Below, one piece after another: positions 44,454 through 53,279 of a stretch of DNA of 64,000 bases (position 1 is the stretch's first letter; the number at the start of each line of letters is the position of its first letter). Both the position numbers and the translations under genes were made by a program. The notes beneath the pieces are model-generated. The model searched no databases. It saw only the letters and a list, made by a program, of their open reading frames with translations, and was not told the DNA's origin. The DNA comes from Gammaproteobacteria bacterium (lineage in GTDB: Bacteria; Pseudomonadota; Gammaproteobacteria; Steroidobacterales; Steroidobacteraceae), in NCBI GenBank assembly GCA_018970145.1, contig JAGWWY010000002.1, forward strand, positions 1 to 64,000, given 5' to 3'.

Positions 44454-45332
44454 ATGGATAAGCGACTTACCTCCACCGACGTCGTCGCTCGCTTGCGTGA
44501 CGGGATGACCATTGGTATCGGTGGTTGGGCGACGCGGCGCAAACCGATGGCGCTGATTCGTGAAATTTTGCGCTCGCCGTTACGCGACCTGACCGTCGTC
44601 TCCTACGGTGGGCCTGACGTGGGACTGCTCGCGGCAGCGGGCAAAATCCGCAAACTGATCTTTGGTTTTGTATCGCTCGACGTCTTACCGCTCGACATGC
44701 ATTTTCGTAATGCGCGCCAAGCCGGTGCCTTCGAGGTCATGGAGCTCGACGAGGGCATGGTGCAGCTGGGTCTGCGCGCGGCGGCGATGCGGGTTCCGTT
44801 TTTGCCGACGCCGGTCGGTCTCGGGACCGACATTCTCAAACGTAACCCCGAGCTTCAACTGGTCCGCTCGCCCTATGCCAACGCTGAGGAATTGGTGGCG
44901 ATGCCTGCACTCAAGCTGGATGCGGCTTTGCTACACGTCACCGAGTCCGACGCGCGCGGGAATTGCGTGATCATGAGCCCCGATCCGTTTTTCGATGATC
45001 TGATGGCACGCGCTGCGAACGAGGTGTTCATCAGCTGCGAGCGGATCGTCGCGACCGAGAAAATCTGCTCGCACGAACGTGCGCGTTACCAGCCCTTCGA
45101 GCGATCGATCGTCACGGGCGTGGTTGACTCGCCTTTCGGTGCTCACCCGACCGCCGGGGTTCCGGGCTACGGCATCGATGTCGAGCATCTGAAGCAGTAC
45201 AACGCTGCCACGTCGCCAGAAGCGTGGGCGGAATACCGTCGTTGCTTCGTAGACCTCGATTCGCACGACGATTACATCGCGGCTGCCGGTGGCCGAGGAA
45301 AGCTCGCGAGCATTCCTCCGCCCGTTTATTGA
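44454..45332 (+). CDS. ipdA: Steroid ring-opening CoA hydrolase, alpha subunit IpdA
   Basis: A 292-aa class I CoA-transferase-fold protein. In steroid degraders IpdA/IpdB hydrolyse the last ring (COCHEA-CoA) instead of transferring CoA. MDKRLTSTDVVARLRDGMTIGIGGW, RRKPMALIREILRS, VSYGGPDVGLL and the acidic MELDEGM segment (about residues 96-101, where the catalytic glutamate of IpdA is expected) follow IpdA closely. The ATG at 44454 (AAGGGG 6 bases upstream) gives the family N-terminus and the same length as mycobacterial IpdA; ATG 44439 and GTG 44418 are alternatives. Its partner ipdB follows 19 bases on. Confidence 0.93.
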   Translation: MDKRLTSTDVVARLRDGMTIGIGGWATRRKPMALIREILRSPLRDLTVVSYGGPDVGLLAAAGKIRKLIFGFVSLDVLPLDMHFRNARQAGAFEVMELDEGMVQLGLRAAAMRVPFLPTPVGLGTDILKRNPELQLVRSPYANAEELVAMPALKLDAALLHVTESDARGNCVIMSPDPFFDDLMARAANEVFISCERIVATEKICSHERARYQPFERSIVTGVVDSPFGAHPTAGVPGYGIDVEHLKQYNAATSPEAWAEYRRCFVDLDSHDDYIAAAGGRGKLASIPPPVY

Positions 45333-45351
45333 AACCTGGGACGGGTCTGAC

Positions 45352-46146
45352 ATGAACGCATCGACGTATTCACTCGCCGAGTTGTGCATCGCGCAGTGTG
45401 CCGAGATATGGCGCGACCAAGGCGAGGTGCTCGCTACGGGTTTTGGTGTGTTGCCGCGTCTTGGCGCTGGGCTCGCGAAACTGACCTTCAATCCCGATTT
45501 ATTGATGACCGACGGCGAGGCTTATCTGTTGTCCGAGCCCGTGTCGCTCGGGCCGCGCGCGTCACGCGATGCGGCCATCGAAGGCTGGATGCCTTACTCA
45601 CGTACTTTTGATCTGCTCTGGGGCGGTCGCCGTCACGCATTGGTTGGCCCCGTGCAAGTGGATCGCTTCGGTCAGATGAATATCAGTCTGATCGGCGATT
45701 ACACCAAGCCGAAGGCGGCCATCTTGGGCGTGCGGGGTCTTGCGGGGAATTCCATCTCGCATGCCAACAGTATGTTCGTGCCGAATCACTCGCCGCGCGT
45801 GTTCGTCGAGGGTGAGGTCGATATGGTGTGCAGCGCGGGTTACAACCCGGCGCGGTGGCCGGGCGGCCGCATTCCCGCTGATCTACGAGTCGGTCGCGTG
45901 GTGACGGATCTGGCGGTGCTCGACTTCGGCGGCGCAAACCATGCGCCTCGGTTGCTCTCCGTGCATCCCGGCGTCACCGTCGATCAGGTACGAGCAGCTA
46001 CCGGGTTTCCGCTCGAGGTGGGTGCCCGAACTCCGGAGACGGCGCCACCGACGGCCGAGCAACTGGTGGTGATCCGCGAGCGTCTCGACCCCAAAGATTT
46101 GCGCTCCACGGTCTTCAAGGGGGATCCGCCCGGGGACCGTCGCTGA
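45352..46146 (+). CDS. ipdB: Steroid ring-opening CoA hydrolase, beta subunit IpdB
   Basis: A 264-aa partner of IpdA. Diagnostic stretches are LTFNPDLLMTDGEAYLL, IEGWMPYSRTFDLLWGGRRH, VQVDRFGQMNIS and VLDFGGANHAPRLLSVHPGVT. The catalytic glutamate of true CoA-transferase beta subunits (EN-G motif) is not evident, in line with a hydrolase. The frame is open back to 45289 inside ipdA, but the ATG at 45352 yields the normal N-terminus. Together the two subunits open the C/D-ring remnant in HIP-CoA catabolism. Confidence 0.93.
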   Translation: MNASTYSLAELCIAQCAEIWRDQGEVLATGFGVLPRLGAGLAKLTFNPDLLMTDGEAYLLSEPVSLGPRASRDAAIEGWMPYSRTFDLLWGGRRHALVGPVQVDRFGQMNISLIGDYTKPKAAILGVRGLAGNSISHANSMFVPNHSPRVFVEGEVDMVCSAGYNPARWPGGRIPADLRVGRVVTDLAVLDFGGANHAPRLLSVHPGVTVDQVRAATGFPLEVGARTPETAPPTAEQLVVIRERLDPKDLRSTVFKGDPPGDRR

Positions 46147-46167
46147 GCATTACGGGAGAGTAGGCCA

Positions 46168-47061
46168 ATGAGCGAGATTCACTACGAAACCGATACCCCG
46201 ATCCTGTATGAGGTCAAGGGTCCCGTCGCTTGGCTCACGATGAACCGCCCGGAGTTTGCCAATTCGCAGAACTCACAGATGACCTATGCGATCGACGATG
46301 CACTGCGTCGCGCAGCTAATGACGATGCGGTGAAAGTGATCGTCCTCAAAGGTGCTGGCAAGCATTTCTCAGGTGGTCACGATATCGGCACTCCGGGTCG
46401 CGATGTCAAAAAAACCTGGCCAGAGCGGCGCACGCTTTGGTACGACCACGTCAACAAGCCGGGAGCCGAGTTTTTCTACGCGCGCGAGCAAGAGGTCTAC
46501 CTCGGTATGTGTCGACGTTGGCGCGAGTTACCAAAACCGACGATCGCCATGGTGCACGGCGCGTGTATCGCAGGCGGGTTGATGTTGGCGTGGGTGTGCG
46601 ACCTGATCGTGGCTTCTGATGACGCCTACTTCGCCGATCCTGTTGTACGGATGGGTATCCCGGGGGTCGAATATTTCGCGCACCCATACGAACTCAATCC
46701 ACGTATCGCCAAAGAATTTCTGTTCACCGGCGATCGCATGAGCGCCGAACGTGCTTATCAGATGGGTATGGTCAATCGCATCGTGCCGCGCGCCGATTTG
46801 GAAGCAGCAACGAATCAGCTCGCTGAGAAGGTGGCGGCGATGCCGCGGCTCGGCCTTGCGCTGACCAAACAAGCCATCAACCATGTCGAAGATCTGCAAG
46901 GTAAGCGCGCTGCGATGGATGCCGTGTTCCACATGCATCATTTCGCCCATGCGCAGGGCGATCTGACGGTCGGCAACAACCTAGGTGGCATGGACGCCAA
47001 GTCGATGGCGGCCGCCAACAAAGCCGGTGACAAGTCGGGCGATGAGGGCGGCTCACGATGA
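46168..47061 (+). CDS. Enoyl-CoA hydratase/isomerase family protein
   Basis: A 297-aa crotonase-fold enzyme. The oxyanion segments are GKHFSGGHDIGTPG and HGACIAGGLML. A stretch of about 35 residues after the first (KKTWPERRTLWYDHVNKPGAEF) is longer than in the classic hydratase. The usual second glutamate position reads MGIPGVEYFAHPYELNP. It is different from the EchA20-like gene 1.1 kb downstream. The ATG follows GGGAGAG. Placement between ipdB and ipdC points to a hydration, retro-aldol or isomerisation step in ring degradation; the exact reaction is not assigned. Confidence 0.87.
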   Translation: MSEIHYETDTPILYEVKGPVAWLTMNRPEFANSQNSQMTYAIDDALRRAANDDAVKVIVLKGAGKHFSGGHDIGTPGRDVKKTWPERRTLWYDHVNKPGAEFFYAREQEVYLGMCRRWRELPKPTIAMVHGACIAGGLMLAWVCDLIVASDDAYFADPVVRMGIPGVEYFAHPYELNPRIAKEFLFTGDRMSAERAYQMGMVNRIVPRADLEAATNQLAEKVAAMPRLGLALTKQAINHVEDLQGKRAAMDAVFHMHHFAHAQGDLTVGNNLGGMDAKSMAAANKAGDKSGDEGGSR

Positions 47062-48122
47062 CCGCTCACGATGCACTCAATACGCCGCTGGTCGGAATGC
47101 TCGGTTGCCGCTATCCGATCATACAGACCGCGATGGGGTGGGTGGCGCGGCCTGAGTTGGTCGCCGCTTCCTGTAATGCGGGCGCTTTCGGATTTCTCGC
47201 CGCCGCTTCCTTGTCCGCTGACGAAGTCGGTCCGTCGATCGCTCGGGTACGCGAACTCACCGATCGACCCTTCGGCGTGAACTTCCACATGTTCCAGCCG
47301 GGCGCTGCACGGATCGTCGATACCATCATCGCCGCCAAAGTGCGCGCAGTGAGTTTTGGTCGTGGACCCGATAAGAACATCATCCGGCGTTTTCGCGACG
47401 CCGGCATCGTGTGTATGCCGACCGTCGGTGCGTTGCGACATGCGCAAAAAATGGTAGAGATCGGAGTCGATGCGATCACCATCCAAGGCGGTGAAGGTGG
47501 CGGTCACACGGGTTCGGTACCCACCACGCTGTTGCTGCCGCAGGTGCTCGATGCGGTCAAGGTCCCGGTGATCGCGGCCGGCGGATTTTTCGACGGACGA
47601 GGTCTCGCTGCCGCGCTTGCCTATGGTGCTGCGGGTGTTGCGATGGGAACGCGATTCCTGATGACGCGAGATTGTCCGGTACCCGAGGTGACCAAGTCGC
47701 GCTACGTGGGCGCGGGTCTGGATGACATCGTACTGACGACTCGACTCGATGGCTTGCAACATCGCCTGCTGCGAAACGAGGTCCTCTCAGAAGTCGAGAA
47801 CGCCGGTTCACTATCGTTACTGGTATCGGCGCTCAAGAATGCTTGGTTACTCAAGCAGCGCACCGGTGCAAGCGTCGCCGAACTTGTAGCCGCAGCTCGC
47901 GGTATGCAACGCGAGAGTGGGTTGTCGTTTGGTCAGGCACTGATGGCGGCGAATTCGCCGGTGCTGATCGAGCGTTCGATGATCCAGGGTCGTCCCGCCG
48001 AGGGTGTGATGTCGACGGGAATGGTGGCAGGCATTCTGGGTGACCTGCCGAGTTGCGACGAATTGATTACACGCATGGTCGACGACGCGCAGCAGCGTTT
48101 GCATCGCCTTGCAGGAGGTTGA
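47058..48122 (+). CDS. ipdC: IpdC-type nitronate-monooxygenase-like flavin oxidoreductase
   Basis: A 354-aa FMN TIM-barrel protein of the nitronate monooxygenase family. PIIQTAMGWVARPELVAASCNAGAFG, the FMN-phosphate loop QGGEGGGHTG, VIAAGGFFDGRGLAAALAYGAAGVAMGTRFL and the C-terminal AGILGDLPSCDELI are the same blocks as in IpdC (Rv3553). IpdC introduces a double bond in the HIP-CoA-derived ring before hydrolysis. It overlaps the preceding hydratase gene by 4 bases (ATGA). The order ipdA-ipdB-hydratase-ipdC-echA20 supports the call. Confidence 0.93.
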   Translation: MTAHDALNTPLVGMLGCRYPIIQTAMGWVARPELVAASCNAGAFGFLAAASLSADEVGPSIARVRELTDRPFGVNFHMFQPGAARIVDTIIAAKVRAVSFGRGPDKNIIRRFRDAGIVCMPTVGALRHAQKMVEIGVDAITIQGGEGGGHTGSVPTTLLLPQVLDAVKVPVIAAGGFFDGRGLAAALAYGAAGVAMGTRFLMTRDCPVPEVTKSRYVGAGLDDIVLTTRLDGLQHRLLRNEVLSEVENAGSLSLLVSALKNAWLLKQRTGASVAELVAAARGMQRESGLSFGQALMAANSPVLIERSMIQGRPAEGVMSTGMVAGILGDLPSCDELITRMVDDAQQRLHRLAGG

Positions 48123-48126
48123 GCTC

Positions 48127-48876
48127 ATGCCGATCCGGGTCAATATCAGAGATACAGTCGCCGAGATTGTGCTCGCGCACCCTCCGGTCAATGCCTTCGA
48201 TTCGCAAGGTTGGCTAGCACTCGCTCGGACGATCGAGGAGACCGGTCGCAACCCTGACGTACGTTGCGTGATGATCTACTCCGAGACCAAGGGTTTTTGT
48301 GCGGGAGTCGATATCAAAGAATTGCAGGCGCACCCGGGTCGTATCGTCGATGTGAACCGCGGCAACTACCTAACCTTTCGTGCGATTCGCGCCTGTGAGG
48401 TTCCGGTGGTGTCGGCGGTTCATGGTTTCATCATCGGCGGTGGCATCGGCATCTGCGGCGCGAGTGATGTCGTGATCGCAGCCGACGATGCATTTTTCTC
48501 GCTGCCGGAGATCGACCGCGGCGCGATGGGCGGCGCTTCGCATCTGTCGCGGATGTTGCCGCTGCATAAAGTTCGGGCGCTATTCTTCACGGGCGGGCGC
48601 TGTCCCGCCGAAGAGGCGTATCGACTCGGCGCCATCGAGAAGTTGGTACCGCGCGCGGACTTGCTCGCGACGGCGCGCGAGTTTTGCGACGTCATCGCAT
48701 CGAAGAGTCGACGAGCGCTCGTGCTGGCGAAGGAGTCGCTCAACGGCATAGAGCCTCGTGATGTCGATCTTTCATATCGTTTCGAGCAGGGCTTCACGCT
48801 CGAGATGTACATGAGTCCCGACTCCCAGAAATCGCGCGACGCCTTCGTCGAGGGCAAGGCGCCCGCGAGGTTTTGA
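48127..48876 (+). CDS. echA20: EchA20-type hydratase (HIP-CoA pathway ring-cleaving hydrolase)
   Basis: A 249-aa crotonase-family enzyme. VNAFDSQGWLALAR, GFCAGVDIKELQ, FIIGGGIGICGASDVVIA, LPEIDRGAMGGASHLSRMLP and SYRFEQGFTLEMYM align block for block with EchA20, which hydrolytically opens the D ring of 5-OH-HIC-CoA. The ATG at 48127 has a GGAGG site upstream; the frame opens earlier within ipdC. It overlaps or abuts the following dehydrogenase gene. Confidence 0.92.
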   Translation: MPIRVNIRDTVAEIVLAHPPVNAFDSQGWLALARTIEETGRNPDVRCVMIYSETKGFCAGVDIKELQAHPGRIVDVNRGNYLTFRAIRACEVPVVSAVHGFIIGGGIGICGASDVVIAADDAFFSLPEIDRGAMGGASHLSRMLPLHKVRALFFTGGRCPAEEAYRLGAIEKLVPRADLLATAREFCDVIASKSRRALVLAKESLNGIEPRDVDLSYRFEQGFTLEMYMSPDSQKSRDAFVEGKAPARF

Positions 48877-48881
48877 GCGCC

Positions 48882-50063
48882 GTGTCCATCGAACTTCAAT
48901 ACACGGCCAAGCAACGCGCCCTTCGGCAGGAGGTGCGCGAGTGGTTGCAGACGAACGTCCCAAAAAAATCTTTGGCCTCGTACGATACGGCAGAGGGTTT
49001 CGAAGCACATCGGCAATGGGAGCGCACGCTGCACTCGGGTCGCTGGAGCATGGTGACTTGGCCTGAGAAGTTCGGCGGTCGCGGACTCGATTTGATCGAG
49101 TGGTTGATCTTCGAAGAAGAGTACTACCGTGCTGATGCGCCAGGGCGTGTCAATCAAAATGGCGTATTCCTCTTCGGTCCCACCCTAATGGAATACGGTA
49201 CCGACGAGCAAAAAGCGCGATTTCTACCGCGACTGGCCTCGGGAGAGGATATTTGGGCCCAAGTGTGGTCGGAGCCACAAGCGGGTTCGGATCTCGCAGC
49301 GCTGAGATCTACTGCCATACGTGATGGCGACCATTACGTCGTCAACGGACACAAGATCTGGTCGACACGTGCGGTGTTCGCCGATTGGGGTTTTGCCTTG
49401 TTTCGCACGGACCCGGCGTCTGAGCGACATCGTGGTCTCTCCTATATCGTCTTTCCGCTCGATACGCCGGGTGTGCGCGTGCGAGGCATTCCACAGCTAG
49501 ACGGTGAGGCGGGCTTTGCGGAGATCTTTTTTGAGGATGCGCGTATCCCGGTGACGAATCTCATCGGTGCCGAGGGGCAGGGCTGGTCAATTGCTATGGC
49601 GACCGCAGGCTTCGAGCGCGGGCTCATGCTAAGAAGTCCCGCTCGATTCCAGCGCACGGCGCAACGACTCGTCGAGTTGGCTCGACGTGCGCAATCCGAT
49701 GCTGATCCTGGACTGCTCGCTAGCGTCACACAATGCTGGATGGATGCGGAAGCCTATGCGTTGTCGACCTACATGACCGCATCACGTTTGATGTCTGGCG
49801 GTTCCATCGGCGCCGAAGCGAGCCTGAACAAGGTTTTCTGGTCCGAGCTCGATCTCCGCATGCATCGCGCGGCGATTGGTTTGCTCGGTGCGCGTGCCGA
49901 GTTGCGTGATCGGCTTGGCGAATCGGCGCAAGAAGACTTGCGCGAAGCGATGCGCTGGATGGACGGATTTCTTTTTTCTTTGGCAGGACCGATCTACGCC
50001 GGCGCCAACGAAATTCAACGCAATATCATCGCCGAGCGTGTGCTCGGGATGCCGAAGGTCTAA
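48882..50063 (+). CDS. Acyl-CoA dehydrogenase, FAD-binding/catalytic subunit of a heteromeric pair
   Basis: A 393-aa dehydrogenase. Motifs are WPEKFGGRGLDL, QVWSEPQAGSDLAALRSTA, VNGHKIWSTRAVFAD, the GFERGLML helix, where the base of steroid-type dehydrogenases lies, and IYAGANEIQRNIIAERVLG, in which the MCAD-type glutamate is replaced. The next gene is a second, divergent dehydrogenase subunit starting 5 bases on. Such pairs form alpha2beta2 tetramers in steroid degradation (as FadE26/27 and FadE28/29). The GTG at 48882 is preferred; TTG 48873 would overlap echA20. Confidence 0.9.
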   Translation: MSIELQYTAKQRALRQEVREWLQTNVPKKSLASYDTAEGFEAHRQWERTLHSGRWSMVTWPEKFGGRGLDLIEWLIFEEEYYRADAPGRVNQNGVFLFGPTLMEYGTDEQKARFLPRLASGEDIWAQVWSEPQAGSDLAALRSTAIRDGDHYVVNGHKIWSTRAVFADWGFALFRTDPASERHRGLSYIVFPLDTPGVRVRGIPQLDGEAGFAEIFFEDARIPVTNLIGAEGQGWSIAMATAGFERGLMLRSPARFQRTAQRLVELARRAQSDADPGLLASVTQCWMDAEAYALSTYMTASRLMSGGSIGAEASLNKVFWSELDLRMHRAAIGLLGARAELRDRLGESAQEDLREAMRWMDGFLFSLAGPIYAGANEIQRNIIAERVLGMPKV

Positions 50064-50067
50064 TCCC

Positions 50068-51183
50068 ATGCAGTTCACCTTCGACGAGGATCAACGACTC
50101 GCTGCGCAGTCGTTGCGTGATTTGCTCGACGATCTGTGCACAGGAGCCGATTTGCGTCGTGCCGCCGAGGCATGTGATGCAACGAGTTTCACCGTGGCAT
50201 GTGCGACCCGAAGAGATCGAATCAAAGAACTCGGATTTGATGCCGCGCTGGTTCCCGAAGCGCAGGGCGGGCTGGGTTTGCGCCCCGTCGATCTCGTGTT
50301 GCTGGCGGAGGAGGCTGGTCGAGCGGCGTTACCTGAGCCGTTGGTGGAAACGGCGGGTGTCGCACTGCCATTGTTAGCCGCATTGGCGGCTATCGACCCG
50401 CGTGCTGACGCGGTGTTGCCGGCGGCGATCGGCGGAGCCGGCATTGCCCTGCGATGGCCCGACAGTGACTTAGTGGTAGGGATCGATACCGCCGACCTCG
50501 TCCTCACTGCCGAGAGCGAGACCTCGCTCGCTTTGTATTCCGTCGATCAGTTCGAATGGGTCGCTCGCGAAAGTGTTGATCCGTTGCGTCGTTTGACGCA
50601 GTTGCGCGCTCGCGCCGTTGAGCCGATTACCGTGTCTCGTGATGCAAGTATCCCGTCTCTTTGGCGAGAGGCGCGTCGATGCGCTGCGGTGTTCGATGCG
50701 GCGCAGTTGATCGGCCTTGCAGATCGAATGAATGCGCTTGCCGTCGCTTATTCGCTCGAGCGAAAGCAGTTCGGCAAGGCCATCGGTGCCAATCAAGCGG
50801 TGAAGCATCAGCTCGCCAACGTCCAGATCCAGATCGAGTTCGCCCGACCGGTGGTCTACTCCGCGGCCGGGTCTCTAGGCGGTAGCCTCTCAGCGCCGAC
50901 CGATATGGATACTAGGTGGTTGGATGCGCGGGTGGCGCACGCGGCGATCGCCGCTCGCGATGCCGCGGATCTCGCCGCTCGAACGGCGATTCAGGTTCAC
51001 GGCGCGATGGGCTACTCGTGGGAGCTCGACCTGCAGTTCTATGCCAAGCGCAGTTGGGCTTTGAGCGGCTTACACGGCGGCCGTTCGGCGCATTTCAGGA
51101 GTTTGCATGAGGCACTCATGCAGCAGCGGATCGAACTGGGTCCGGATCAGTTGTTTGGCCGTTCGCTGCCGAGAGGAGCTTAA
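50068..51183 (+). CDS. Acyl-CoA dehydrogenase, second subunit of the pair
   Basis: A 371-aa dehydrogenase with a reduced N-terminal half. The C-terminal half is well conserved: SLERKQFGKAIGANQAVKHQLANVQIQ and TAIQVHGAMGYSWELDLQFYAKR. The extended loop of catalytic subunits (EPxxGSD) is absent. The protein matches the beta subunit of heterotetrameric steroid acyl-CoA dehydrogenases. The ATG at 50068 lies 5 bases after the upstream gene; a much earlier in-frame start would lie wholly inside that gene. It ends 3 bases before the fadA6 ATG. Confidence 0.88.
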   Translation: MQFTFDEDQRLAAQSLRDLLDDLCTGADLRRAAEACDATSFTVACATRRDRIKELGFDAALVPEAQGGLGLRPVDLVLLAEEAGRAALPEPLVETAGVALPLLAALAAIDPRADAVLPAAIGGAGIALRWPDSDLVVGIDTADLVLTAESETSLALYSVDQFEWVARESVDPLRRLTQLRARAVEPITVSRDASIPSLWREARRCAAVFDAAQLIGLADRMNALAVAYSLERKQFGKAIGANQAVKHQLANVQIQIEFARPVVYSAAGSLGGSLSAPTDMDTRWLDARVAHAAIAARDAADLAARTAIQVHGAMGYSWELDLQFYAKRSWALSGLHGGRSAHFRSLHEALMQQRIELGPDQLFGRSLPRGA

Positions 51184-51186
51184 GTG

Positions 51187-52353
51187 ATGAATGCAGCTTA
51201 TATCGTTGATGCGGTACGAACGCCGATCGGACGCAAGAAGGGTAGCCTAGCTACGGTTCATCCGGCCGATCTGGGTGCGCATTCTTTGAAAGCCCTCGTA
51301 CAGCGCACGGGAATAGACGCAGCTGCAGTGGATGACGTGATCTTCGGCTGTGTCGATACCATCGGGCCGCAAGCGGGTGACATCGCGCGTACTTGCTGGT
51401 TGGTGGGCGGTTTGCCCGAACATGTCCCCGGAACGACGGTCGATCGACAATGTGGCTCCTCGCAGCAGGCGCTGCATTTCGCTGCGCAGGCGGTCATGAG
51501 TGGTACGCAGGATCTGGTCGTCGCCGGTGGCGTGCAGCAAATGAATGCGATACCTATCTCGCAAGCGATGATTGCAGGACAAGCACTCGGTTTTCGAGAT
51601 CCGTTCCGTGACTCTCCCGGCTGGCTCGCCCGCTACGGTGATCAGGAGGTCTCCCAATTCCGTAGTGCGGAAATGATCGCCGAGAAGTGGACGATCAGTC
51701 GCGAGGATATGGAGGTCTTTGCGCTTGCGAGCAACGAGAAGGCTATCGCGGCGATCGATAGTGGCCTGTTCGATGCGGAGATTGCGCCGCTCGGTGAACT
51801 GCGTCGAGACGAGACGCCGCGCCGCGGCACCTCACTCGAGAAGATGGCAACTCTCGAGCCCTTGATGCCGGGCGGTCGAGTGACTGCGGCTGTGGCGAGT
51901 CAAATCGCCGATTGTTCGGCTTCGCTGTTGGTCGCTTCGGAGCGAGCGCTGCAGCAACACCGTCTAACGCCGCGTGCGCGCGTCGTGCATCTTGGCGTGT
52001 TGGCTGCAGATCCCGTGTGGATGTTGACAGCGCCCATCCCGGCCACGCTGCACGTACTGAAGCGCAGCGGCTTGGGTCTGCAGGACATCGATCTGTTCGA
52101 GATCAACGAAGCCTTCGCCTCGGTGGTGTTGGCGTGGCAGCAAGAGCTCGGAGTCGACCCGAGCAAGGTGAACGTCAACGGTGGTGCGATCGCGTTGGGG
52201 CATCCGCTCGGCGCCACCGGCGCACGCTTGATGACCTCCATGATGGCGGAACTCGAGCGTCGCGGCGGTCGTTACGGACTTTTGACGATGTGCGAGGGCG
52301 GCGGACAAGCGAACGTCACGATTATCGAAAATTTGCGCGCGACGCGTCGCTAG
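51187..52353 (+). CDS. fadA6: Thiolase FadA6
   Basis: A 388-aa thiolase. The nucleophile is C89 in VDRQCGSSQQALHFAAQAVMSG; DVIFGCVDTIGPQAGDIAR, GDQEVSQFRSAEMIAEKW, NEAFASVVLAW, NVNGGAIALGHPLGATGA and TMCEGGGQANVTIIE follow FadA6 of the HIP pathway as I recall it. It releases acetyl-CoA after ring opening. The ATG at 51187 follows GGAG by about 8 bases; GTG 51184 is the alternative. It lies directly after the first dehydrogenase pair. Confidence 0.92.
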   Translation: MNAAYIVDAVRTPIGRKKGSLATVHPADLGAHSLKALVQRTGIDAAAVDDVIFGCVDTIGPQAGDIARTCWLVGGLPEHVPGTTVDRQCGSSQQALHFAAQAVMSGTQDLVVAGGVQQMNAIPISQAMIAGQALGFRDPFRDSPGWLARYGDQEVSQFRSAEMIAEKWTISREDMEVFALASNEKAIAAIDSGLFDAEIAPLGELRRDETPRRGTSLEKMATLEPLMPGGRVTAAVASQIADCSASLLVASERALQQHRLTPRARVVHLGVLAADPVWMLTAPIPATLHVLKRSGLGLQDIDLFEINEAFASVVLAWQQELGVDPSKVNVNGGAIALGHPLGATGARLMTSMMAELERRGGRYGLLTMCEGGGQANVTIIENLRATRR

Positions 52354-52371
52354 CACTGTAGGGAGACACGT

Positions 52372-53277
52372 ATGGCGGGAATCTGTCAGGGAAGAGTGGT
52401 CGTCGTCACGGGTGCCGGGCGAGGCCTCGGCCGCGAGTACGCGTTGGCATTCGCCGCCGAAGGCGCGAGTGTCGTTGTCAATGATTTGGGTACCTCTCTC
52501 GGTGGCGAGGGTCGCGATTTGTCGACTGCGCAGGCTGTCGTTAACGAAATTCGCGCCGTTGGTGGTAAGGCGGTTGCCAATGGCGATGATGTCGCCGATT
52601 GGGACGGTGCAGCCAACATCATCCGGACGGCTCTGCAGGCGTTTGGGCGTCTCGATGTGATCGTGAATAACGCTGGCTTCGTGCGCGATCGAATGTTTGT
52701 TAGCCAGAGCGTCGATGAGTGGGATGCCGTCATTCGTGTGCACTTGCGGGGGCATTTTTGCGTCACGAGTCATGCCGTGGCGCACTGGCGCAGCGAGCAG
52801 AAGGCCGGTCGTGCCGTCGATGCGCGCATCATCAACACGAGTTCCGGCGCTGGACTACAGGGGAGCCTCAGCCAAAGTGTGTATTCAGCCGCCAAGGGCG
52901 GGATCGCGAGTTTGACCTTGGTGCAAGCGGCGGAGCTCAAGCGCTATGGCATCACCGCGAACGCTTTGGCGCCTGCAGCGCGCACTCGCATGACCGAGCA
53001 GGCTTTTGCGGAAAAGATGAAAGCGCCTGCCGATGGATTCGATCGACAGGATCCGGCAAACATCGCACCCGTCGTCGTTTGGCTCGGCAGTGAGCAATCG
53101 CGCGATGTGACCGGTGTGGTGTTCGATCTTGAGGGAGGCCGGATCACGGTGGCGAACGGATGGAATGATGGTCCGACGATCGACAAGGGAGCTCGCTGGC
53201 GGCCAGATGAGCTGGCCCCGGTAATCGGCGAGCTACTGGCAGAGCGTCCGCCTCAAAAGAAAGTGTGGGGAACCTGA
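52372..53277 (+). CDS. SDR, multifunctional-enzyme-type-2-like (Rv3548c-like)
   Basis: A 301-aa SDR with TGAGRGLGREYALAFAAEGASVVVNDLG, NNAGFVRDRM, TSSGAGLQGS and YSAAK. The VVNDLG segment and the RDRMF after NNAG are hallmarks of the 17-beta-HSD4/MFE-2 dehydrogenase group, which act on 3-hydroxyacyl-CoA. It has a long C-terminal tail (about 40 residues past the last strand). Its place after fadA6 suggests a hydroxyacyl-CoA oxidation in C/D-ring breakdown. Start ATG after AGGGAGA. The stop lies just before the next gene's ATG. Confidence 0.88.
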   Translation: MAGICQGRVVVVTGAGRGLGREYALAFAAEGASVVVNDLGTSLGGEGRDLSTAQAVVNEIRAVGGKAVANGDDVADWDGAANIIRTALQAFGRLDVIVNNAGFVRDRMFVSQSVDEWDAVIRVHLRGHFCVTSHAVAHWRSEQKAGRAVDARIINTSSGAGLQGSLSQSVYSAAKGGIASLTLVQAAELKRYGITANALAPAARTRMTEQAFAEKMKAPADGFDRQDPANIAPVVVWLGSEQSRDVTGVVFDLEGGRITVANGWNDGPTIDKGARWRPDELAPVIGELLAERPPQKKVWGT

Positions 53278-53279
53278 TT

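Noticed and set aside
45352..46146. Succinyl-CoA:3-ketoacid CoA-transferase as the identity of the 44454-46146 pair
   Set aside because: The fold is the same, but the sequence blocks follow IpdA/IpdB, the transferase glutamate motif is not evident in the beta subunit, and ipdC and echA20 follow directly.
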